From the NCBI GenBank assembly GCA_034408745.1, contig JAWXCM010000322.1, positions 1 to 64,000 of the forward strand: a stretch of 64,000 bases of DNA, in the 5' to 3' direction. This document shows, piece by piece, positions 58,890 to 64,000 of the stretch. The DNA is from JAWXCM01 sp034408745 (GTDB lineage: Bacteria > Acidobacteriota > Terriglobia > Bryobacterales > Bryobacteraceae). Positions within the stretch are counted from its first letter, which is position 1; the number at the start of each line of letters is the position of its first letter. Position numbers and translations under genes: made by a program. A model generated the notes under the pieces. The model worked only from the letters and a program-made list of their open reading frames with translations. It ran no database searches and was not told where the DNA came from.

Positions 58890-60383
58890 TCAGCGCAGCA
58901 GCACTCGCCAAACGCGGAATTGCCCGTCCCTCACTGGCGACACCAAAGCGCCATCGCGCCGTAACTCCTCACCGATCCAGTCCAGCGGATCGTTCCGCTC
59001 GGACACCAGGTAGAACTCGCCGCCCCGACGCCGCAAAGTGTCGTATCGCATCAGCAGACCTCGCAGGTGCAGGTACGATTGACCGTTCCAATACGTGCCG
59101 TCCACCCCGTCGGTGCCCACGCGAGCCAGCGCCTTCTCCGGATCAGCCACAAACACCAGCCGCTTCGCGGTCCGGGCATCGGCGTACAGGTCGGCTTCCA
59201 GGAATCGCAGCCCGTTCGCCATCACCACCGGCTGATCACCCGCAGCGTCGGCGAGCGCCTCCAGCACGGCCGGACGCGCCTCCTCCCATTGGAACCCGAG
59301 CACCCCGCAGCGAATGTTGAACACTGTCAGCCCGACCCCCACAACCACCAGCAGCGCGCGCGACGTCTGCGGCACCCAGCGCGTCGCCGCCGCCATCGCC
59401 TGCGCAAAAAGGAACGCAATCCCGAGCCCAGCCACCAGCGCATACCGGGTCATAAATGAACCGTGCGCCAGCCAGGTCACCAGCCAGATTCCAGCCGGAG
59501 CCGCAATCATCAGCCCGGCCACTATGTAGTCTTCGAGATAGAGCGTTTGTGGTTCGGGCGCCGGAGCCTCCTTGCCCTGACGATAGAGCAGGAACCCCGC
59601 CGCGCTCACCACAACCGCCATGCCGACCAGGTTCGGCAGATGCCCGAGGACGGTGAGATACCCATCCGGCAGGCTGTTGTTGTAAATGGGACCGCCCCAC
59701 AGAATGCGCCGCGACGCCTCAATCAGTGGCTTGTAAGCCACGGTCAGCCCAAGAGGAAAGAGCGAAGCCGCCAGCGCACCCCAGTCCATCTTTCCTGTCC
59801 TGACGGCCCTCGCCAATACCCCCGCAGCGAAGCACGGCGGCGCGACAACAGCCCAAACGTGCGAGGCCAGCGCAAGCTTCAGGCCCCCGGCAAGCCCGGC
59901 CAGCTTCACCATGCGAAACCGAGGGTCCACGTTGAGCCCCTGCCAGCAGAACCACGACGCCATGATCCCGGCCAGAACCATCGCGTACGCGCGGCCTTCA
60001 AAAAAGTAAAGCGTGACCCCGCTGAAACTCAGCGCAAACACCGCCCAGAACCCCGCGTCGACACCCCCCTGCCGGCTCGCCACCCGGAACGCGCACAGCA
60101 GCACCACCAGCCCGCACAGAATCGACGGCAGACGCGACGTCACCGGACCCCGCCCAAACGCCTGTTCGGACAAGCGCGTCGCCATATGAATGCCAGGTGG
60201 AGTGAAATCGAACCCGGCGGTCACAGCGGCCCACATCGCGGGTCCGGGTGTCTGCTCGGATATCTTTAACGTCACGATCTCGTCGAACCAGAAAGGCTTC
60301 TGCCGAGCCCGTCCGGCCAGTCCAAAACCAGTGATCAGCAAAAAGATCCACAACGCCGCGGTGACTCGCCGTCCGGAGTTCAT
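58890..60383 (-). CDS. membrane glycosyltransferase, GT39/ArnT-like (PMT_2)
   Basis: A 497-residue multi-spanning protein from the ATG at 60383 (GAGAG directly upstream). The catalytic acidic motif follows the first helix: QKPFWFDEIVTLKI (Asp-Glu). FTPPGIHMATRLSEQAFG and SRLPSILCGLVVLLC are the usual next segments. About ten hydrophobic helices precede a soluble C-terminal domain (about 380-497). Such enzymes move sugars from polyprenyl-phosphate carriers onto lipids or proteins outside the inner membrane. Acceptor unknown. The polyprenyl synthase gene nearby supplies the carrier class. Confidence 0.83.
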   Translation of the reverse strand: MNSGRRVTAALWIFLLITGFGLAGRARQKPFWFDEIVTLKISEQTPGPAMWAAVTAGFDFTPPGIHMATRLSEQAFGRGPVTSRLPSILCGLVVLLCAFRVASRQGGVDAGFWAVFALSFSGVTLYFFEGRAYAMVLAGIMASWFCWQGLNVDPRFRMVKLAGLAGGLKLALASHVWAVVAPPCFAAGVLARAVRTGKMDWGALAASLFPLGLTVAYKPLIEASRRILWGGPIYNNSLPDGYLTVLGHLPNLVGMAVVVSAAGFLLYRQGKEAPAPEPQTLYLEDYIVAGLMIAAPAGIWLVTWLAHGSFMTRYALVAGLGIAFLFAQAMAAATRWVPQTSRALLVVVGVGLTVFNIRCGVLGFQWEEARPAVLEALADAAGDQPVVMANGLRFLEADLYADARTAKRLVFVADPEKALARVGTDGVDGTYWNGQSYLHLRGLLMRYDTLRRRGGEFYLVSERNDPLDWIGEELRRDGALVSPVRDGQFRVWRVLLR

Positions 60384-60439
60384 CTCTCTCAACTTCGGAC
60401 GATTCGGTCCTGGACGTTAATCCGCTACAGACCCGGCGA

Positions 60440-60775
60440 TTAGAACAGCCGACCTTCGGTAACCTCGCCGATCGGCAGCTCCGCTTTCAGGCGCCAGGGG
60501 CGAGCGTCCCTCCTGACCCGGATCGTGCTGTAGCGGACCGTGAGAAATCCAGTCAAAGAGAATTCGACGGCATAGTTGCCTTCCGCAAGGTTGAGACAGG
60601 CGCCGCCCTGCTCGTCCGTTGTGGTCGACCTGGATTTGTGTCCACGCCCGTCGATTGCGGTGACTGTCGCGCCGGGCAGAGGTGCCTTCGTCGCGTCAAC
60701 GGCCGTAACGCAAATCTCTCCCGCACTCGCAGCCAACAATGTGAACGGGATAAGCACTGCGAACCGAGTGGCCAT
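60440..60775 (-). CDS. small secreted carboxypeptidase-regulatory-domain protein
   Basis: A 111-residue protein: signal peptide (FAVLIPFTLLAASAG) and a single CNA-B/CarboxypepD_reg domain (ICVTAVDATKAPLPGATVTA, EGNYAVEFSLTGFLTVRYS). It is the same domain type as the N-terminus of the nearby TonB receptor, but alone. Two cysteines (EICV, GACL) may pair. TATACT (60792 to 60787) lies 11 nt before the ATG and overlaps the divergent gene's -10. Confidence 0.75.
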   Translation of the reverse strand: MATRFAVLIPFTLLAASAGEICVTAVDATKAPLPGATVTAIDGRGHKSRSTTTDEQGGACLNLAEGNYAVEFSLTGFLTVRYSTIRVRRDARPWRLKAELPIGEVTEGRLF

Positions 60776-60798
60776 GACAGCAGAGTAGTATAAAACCC
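60776..60798. promoter_or_regulatory. interleaved divergent promoters in 23 bp
   Basis: Only 23 bp separate the ATG codons at 60775 (minus) and 60799 (plus). Plus-strand TAGTAT at 60786-60791 lies seven nt before its ATG. Minus-strand TATACT at 60792-60787 overlaps it by five bases. Both genes would be leaderless or nearly so, and polymerase could occupy only one direction at a time. Confidence 0.5.
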
Positions 60799-61212
60799 AT
60801 GCGACCCCAGCCCCTCATCGCAGTCACAGACGTCGAGGCCAGCAGCCGCTTCTACCAGCAGCTCCTTGGCTGCACAAGTGCCCACGGCGGCCGGGAGTAC
60901 GAGCGCCTCGAACACGGCGGCAAACTTGTCATGCAGCTACATCGATTCGAAGTTGAGCACCACCATGGCTCCATCGGCGACGCCACCGACAAGCCTTACG
61001 GCAACGGAGTCTTGCTGTGGTTTGAGGTCGACGATTTCGACGCCTGCATGGAGCGCGTCGCGGCACTGAACCCGCCTCTCGTGATGCCGAAGCACCGCAA
61101 TCCGCCAGAAGGCCCGGGCGGTCCGGACCACTGGGAGTGCTGGCTGCACGACCCCGACGGCTATACGGTAGTGGTCGCGAGCCCGGATGGCACGGCAGGT
61201 GGCGGTCTTTAG
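60799..61212 (+). CDS. VOC/glyoxalase family protein
   Basis: A 137-residue vicinal-oxygen-chelate protein. The two beta-alpha-beta modules read PLIAVTDVEASSRFYQQLLG and LLWFEVDDFDACMERVAALN. The C-terminal EGPGGPDHWECWLHDPDGYT holds the last metal ligand (Glu of WECW). The first half has QLHRFEVEHHHGS, with possible His ligands. Substrate unknown; antibiotic resistance is not indicated. Starts seven nt after TAGTAT, so probably leaderless. Stop overlaps the convergent polyprenyl synthase stop by 4 bp. Confidence 0.88.
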   Translation: MRPQPLIAVTDVEASSRFYQQLLGCTSAHGGREYERLEHGGKLVMQLHRFEVEHHHGSIGDATDKPYGNGVLLWFEVDDFDACMERVAALNPPLVMPKHRNPPEGPGGPDHWECWLHDPDGYTVVVASPDGTAGGGL

Positions 61213-62210
61213 AAGGTCCGTTCGATAACCAGCTCGGCCACCGACACCATGGCCCGCTGATACGGCGAATCGGGAAATTCGTGGATCATCGCCCGCGACT
61301 TTGCGGCAAAGCTGTTGGCGCGCTCCCGAGCCCGCGCGATACCCTCGCGGCGCGTGATCATTTCCAGCACGTCGGCAAACCGCACGTTGTCGTAGGAGCG
61401 CTCTCGCAGCACCTGCTCCACCATCGCGCGCTCGTTGACCGAGCATTTCTCCAGCGCGTACACCAGAGGCAGCGTCACCTTGCCTTCGCGCAGATCCCCG
61501 CCGACCGGCTTGCCCAGAACGGATTCCTCAGCCGTGAAGTCCAGCACGTCGTCGATCAGCTGGAACGCCATACCGAGGTTCCACGCAAAATCGGCCAGCC
61601 GGGCTTCCATCTCGTCGCTGCCGCCCGCAATCACGGCGCCCAGCCGTGCGCAAGCCGAGAACAGACCTGCGGTCTTGCGGTCGACCAACTCCATGTAATC
61701 GGTCTCGCTGACGTCGATCTTGCCGATCCGCTCCAACTGGATCAGCTCGCCTTCCACCATCATCTGGGTAAGTGCGATCAGGATGTCGAGTACGTGAAAA
61801 TTCCGCTCCCGCAACGCGATCTGGAACGCCTGCATGTACAGCCAGTCGCCCGCCAGCACCGACGTATGATTCCCGAACAGAATATTGGTGGAGGGCTTGC
61901 CTCGCCGAGTCTCGGCCAGATCAATGATGTCGTCGTGGACCAGCGTCGCTGTGTGGATCATCTCCACAACCGCGCCAAGATGAATCGCGCCAGGGTTGAC
62001 GTCGCCCACAAGCCGCGCCGACAACAACAGCAGAATCGGGCGTAAACGCTTGCCCCCGTTGCGGCTGAGATAGCGGCTGATCGTGGTGACGGCGCTCACT
62101 GAGGCCATGGACTCAAGGTCGATCTCCCGCTCTACCTGGCGGAGGTCTTCCTGCACGAGTTCCATGATTTCCCGGGCTGCGAGTGCCTCGCCTCCCTTGC
62201 TAAAGTTCAT
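61209..62210 (-). CDS. polyprenyl diphosphate synthase
   Basis: A 333-residue trans-prenyl chain elongating enzyme, cytoplasmic. The first aspartate-rich motif is TLVHDDIIDLAETRRGKP (DDxxD) and the second is AFQLIDDVLDF (DDxxD), with GGKRLRPIL upstream. No bulky aromatic residues just before the first motif (EMIHTATLVHDD), which suits long chains such as those of menaquinone side chains. It adds isopentenyl diphosphate units to an allylic primer. GAGGG lies about 10 nt before the ATG. Confidence 0.92.
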   Translation of the reverse strand: MNFSKGGEALAAREIMELVQEDLRQVEREIDLESMASVSAVTTISRYLSRNGGKRLRPILLLLSARLVGDVNPGAIHLGAVVEMIHTATLVHDDIIDLAETRRGKPSTNILFGNHTSVLAGDWLYMQAFQIALRERNFHVLDILIALTQMMVEGELIQLERIGKIDVSETDYMELVDRKTAGLFSACARLGAVIAGGSDEMEARLADFAWNLGMAFQLIDDVLDFTAEESVLGKPVGGDLREGKVTLPLVYALEKCSVNERAMVEQVLRERSYDNVRFADVLEMITRREGIARARERANSFAAKSRAMIHEFPDSPYQRAMVSVAELVIERTF

Positions 62211-62223
62211 CGGATTGAATCCC

Positions 62224-63012
62224 TCAGTGTAACCGACTCATGAAAACACGCTCGAAGTTCGCGGTCGTCGCCGCCGCGATCTCTTCCGGGGACTCGCCCC
62301 GCAACTCGGCAAGCTTTGCTGCCGTATGTAAAACGTATGACGGCTCATTCCGCTTACCGCGGTACGGAACCGGGGGCAGATACGGGCAGTCTGTTTCAAC
62401 CAGAATGCGGTCCAGCGGCGCCTTTTTTGCGGATTCATGAACATTGGTCGCCTTCGGATACGTCACCACCCCGGAAAAGCTGAGGTAGAACCCCAGGTCC
62501 AGAGCCTGCTTCGCCTCCACCGGATTGCCCGTGAAACAGTGCATCACGCACGGCAAGCCAGTCGGAGCCCAGTGCTGCCGCAACAGCTTCATCGTGTCGC
62601 CCCAGGCCTCGCGCGTATGAATCGAGACCGGCTTGCGGGCCTCCGCCGCGATCTGCAGTTGCGTAACAAACACCCGGGTCTGCAGCTCCGCATCGTACGG
62701 CTTCCAGTAATAGTCGAGCCCAATCTCGCCGAGTCCCACACACTTTGGATGCCGCATCAGATCCGCCAGCGCTTTGTAATCGGCATCGCCCGTTTTATCG
62801 ACGTGCTCTGGGTGAATTCCGGCGGTCGCGTAAACAAAGTCGTACCGATCCGCCAGCCGCACCGCCGCTTCCAGATCAGGCGGACCGTCCCCCGTGCCGA
62901 TGCTCAGCAGCCGTGTGACTCCTGCGTCGAAAGCCCGCTGGATCATCTCCTCACGGTCGCCGTCAAACTGCGAGGCGTCCAGGTGGCAGTGCGAATCGAC
63001 CAGCGCGCTCAC
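62224..63012 (-). CDS. TatD family deoxyribonuclease
   Basis: A 262-residue metal-dependent hydrolase of the TatD/YcfH type. The metal motif HCHLDASQFDGD opens the protein (DSHCHLD). GLGEIGLDYYW carries the Glu ligand, then PVSIHTREAWGD (His), VMHCFTGNPVEAKQALDLG (His) and LVETDCPYLPPVPYRGKRNE (Asp). The set is complete. These enzymes act as 3'-5' exonucleases or on D-aminoacyl-tRNA. Its ATG overlaps the stop of metG by 4 bp, a common arrangement (metG-tatD). Confidence 0.92.
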   Translation of the reverse strand: MSALVDSHCHLDASQFDGDREEMIQRAFDAGVTRLLSIGTGDGPPDLEAAVRLADRYDFVYATAGIHPEHVDKTGDADYKALADLMRHPKCVGLGEIGLDYYWKPYDAELQTRVFVTQLQIAAEARKPVSIHTREAWGDTMKLLRQHWAPTGLPCVMHCFTGNPVEAKQALDLGFYLSFSGVVTYPKATNVHESAKKAPLDRILVETDCPYLPPVPYRGKRNEPSYVLHTAAKLAELRGESPEEIAAATTANFERVFMSRLH

Positions 63013-64000
63013 TTCAGGCGGGCACCCGGCTGGATGTCCTCATGGAATCCCGCCAGTACCGCGGGGCCGTCGGGCAGCGACGCCGCCACAATCATTCCCT
63101 GCGACATGATGCCGCGCAGCTTCCTGGGCTCCAGGTTGGCCACGATTACCACCTTGCGCCCAATCAGCTGCTCCGGCGTGTACGCCTTTGCGATTCCAGC
63201 GACGATGCTCCGCGGCTCCGCCTCGCCGATGTCGACCGTCAGGTGCAGCAGCTTGTCCGCGCCCTTCACCGCCTCGGCCGTCTTCACCAGGCCGACCCGC
63301 AGGTCTACCTTGACGAAATCGTCGATGGTGATCGGGTCCGCCAGTGGCGCGAGAGCTACAGGCGCGGGAGCGGCTTCTGCCTCGGGCTCGGCCGCCTTGC
63401 CCACAAGCTCGTTCTGTCGAATGGTTTCCAGCTTTTCCAGTTCCTGCATTTTTTCAATCGCGTTCTTTGCGTCGATCCTCGGGTACAGCGGGACTACTTC
63501 CTGAACTTTCTGACCCGCCGGAAGCAGACCGCACGACAGATCCTCAAACCGGATCTCACTCAGCGGCTTCTCCATCCCCAGCAGTTGCCAGATCTTATCG
63601 GCGCTTTCCGGCAGCACCGGATACACCAGCGCCGTAATAATCCGCAGACAGTCCGCCGCGGTGTACAGCACCCGGTCGAGCCGTTTCTGCGACTCCTCGT
63701 CCTGCGCTTTGTTCAACTTCCAGGGCTGTTCGGCGACAATGTAGCCGTCGAGTTTCGCGATCAGAGACCAGATGCTCTCCAGCGCCTTCGAGAACTCGAA
63801 CCGGTCGTAGGCCGCCCGCGTTTCCGCCACCACGTCAGCAGCGGGAATCTCGCACTGCGCCTCTGGGATCACACCCTTCCGATACTGGTGCACCATGCTC
63901 AGCGTCCGACTCACCAGATTCCCCAGGCCATTCGCCAGATCGGCGTTGAAGCGGGTTATCAGCGCGTCGTAACTGAAACTGCCGTCCTTACCGAACACAA
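63009..64000 (-). CDS. metG: methionyl-tRNA synthetase, C-terminal part (truncated by window end)
   Basis: The frame is open to the window edge, so the gene continues beyond 64000 and lacks the catalytic HIGH half here. Visible are the end of the Rossmann/KMSKS region (MFGKDGSFSYDALITRFNAD), the anticodon-binding helical domain (ANGLGNLVSRTLSMVHQY, VAEQPWKLNKAQDEESQKRL) and an Ala/Pro linker. A C-terminal EMAP-type tRNA-binding domain follows (ITIDDFVKVDLRVGLVKTAE, VIVANLEPRKLRGIMSQGM). The EMAP tail aids dimerisation and tRNA binding. Confidence 0.93.
   Translation of the reverse strand, partial: VFGKDGSFSYDALITRFNADLANGLGNLVSRTLSMVHQYRKGVIPEAQCEIPAADVVAETRAAYDRFEFSKALESIWSLIAKLDGYIVAEQPWKLNKAQDEESQKRLDRVLYTAADCLRIITALVYPVLPESADKIWQLLGMEKPLSEIRFEDLSCGLLPAGQKVQEVVPLYPRIDAKNAIEKMQELEKLETIRQNELVGKAAEPEAEAAPAPVALAPLADPITIDDFVKVDLRVGLVKTAEAVKGADKLLHLTVDIGEAEPRSIVAGIAKAYTPEQLIGRKVVIVANLEPRKLRGIMSQGMIVAASLPDGPAVLAGFHEDIQPGARLK

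Overview
The window is about 64 kb of GC-rich bacterial chromosome. It most resembles an Acidobacteriota genome of the Bryobacter/Solibacter type. This placement is inferred from gene content and is not a database result. The indicators are an Oar-like TonB-dependent receptor with an N-terminal carboxypeptidase-regulatory domain, a PSCyt1/DUF1549/DUF1553 protein paired with a DUF1501 protein, many secreted or Tat-exported sugar enzymes, and frequent GTG/TTG starts. I see no tRNA, rRNA, CRISPR array, insertion sequence, integrase or phage gene.

Layout. 1-6.4 kb: secreted proteins, glycerol kinase, a lipoprotein and RlmN. 6.5-9.9 kb: an M16 peptidase, TPM-domain, nucleotidyltransferase and LemA cluster. 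9.95-17.1 kb: an aldehyde dehydrogenase, an ICMT-like methyltransferase whose start codon lies in a 38-bp perfect palindrome, a frameshifted beta-barrel gene, MscS, a lone HyuA-like protein and an M20 peptidase. 17.2-17.6 kb: a pseudogene with two frameshifts.

17.7-28.2 kb is the most coherent system. A complete sugar ABC importer (two RbsC-type permeases, an RbsA-type ATPase and a binding protein) is co-directional with a TIM-barrel protein resembling 3-oxo-isoapionate decarboxylase (OiaC) and a PGDH_C-type protein resembling D-apionate oxidoisomerase (ApnO). Divergent from these lie a D-apionate lactonase-like protein (ApnL), a Gfo/Idh/MocA oxidoreductase (candidate D-apiose dehydrogenase) and a GH97 protein. 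Together they could take up D-apiose, a branched pentose of plant pectin (RG-II, apiogalacturonan), and convert it to L-erythrulose plus CO2. Downstream (28-37 kb) are a GH29 alpha-L-fucosidase, a GH51-like arabinofuranosidase, a FucP-type transporter, an SDR and a Tat-exported fumarylacetoacetase-fold protein. The whole 20 kb therefore looks like a plant cell-wall sugar island.

37-41.8 kb: the PSCyt/DUF1501 pair and a TMEM175-type channel. 41.9-47.2 kb: two tandem TolC-like outer-membrane proteins and a UGT-type glycosyltransferase in one operon. 47.2-54.9 kb: a nucleotidyltransferase-fold protein, a TIM-barrel epimerase, a cardiolipin-synthase-like PLD, an EEP phosphodiesterase, a DsbA/MauE-like pair, a secreted FAD oxidoreductase and a beta-lactamase-fold hydrolase. 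55-64 kb: the TonB receptor, a GT39-like membrane glycosyltransferase, a small carboxypeptidase-regulatory protein, a VOC protein, a polyprenyl diphosphate synthase, TatD and the 3' part of metG.

A recurring feature is promoter architecture. At about a dozen genes a good -10 hexamer lies only 5-10 nt upstream of the start codon with no Shine-Dalgarno, which is what leaderless transcripts look like. I used this to choose several starts.
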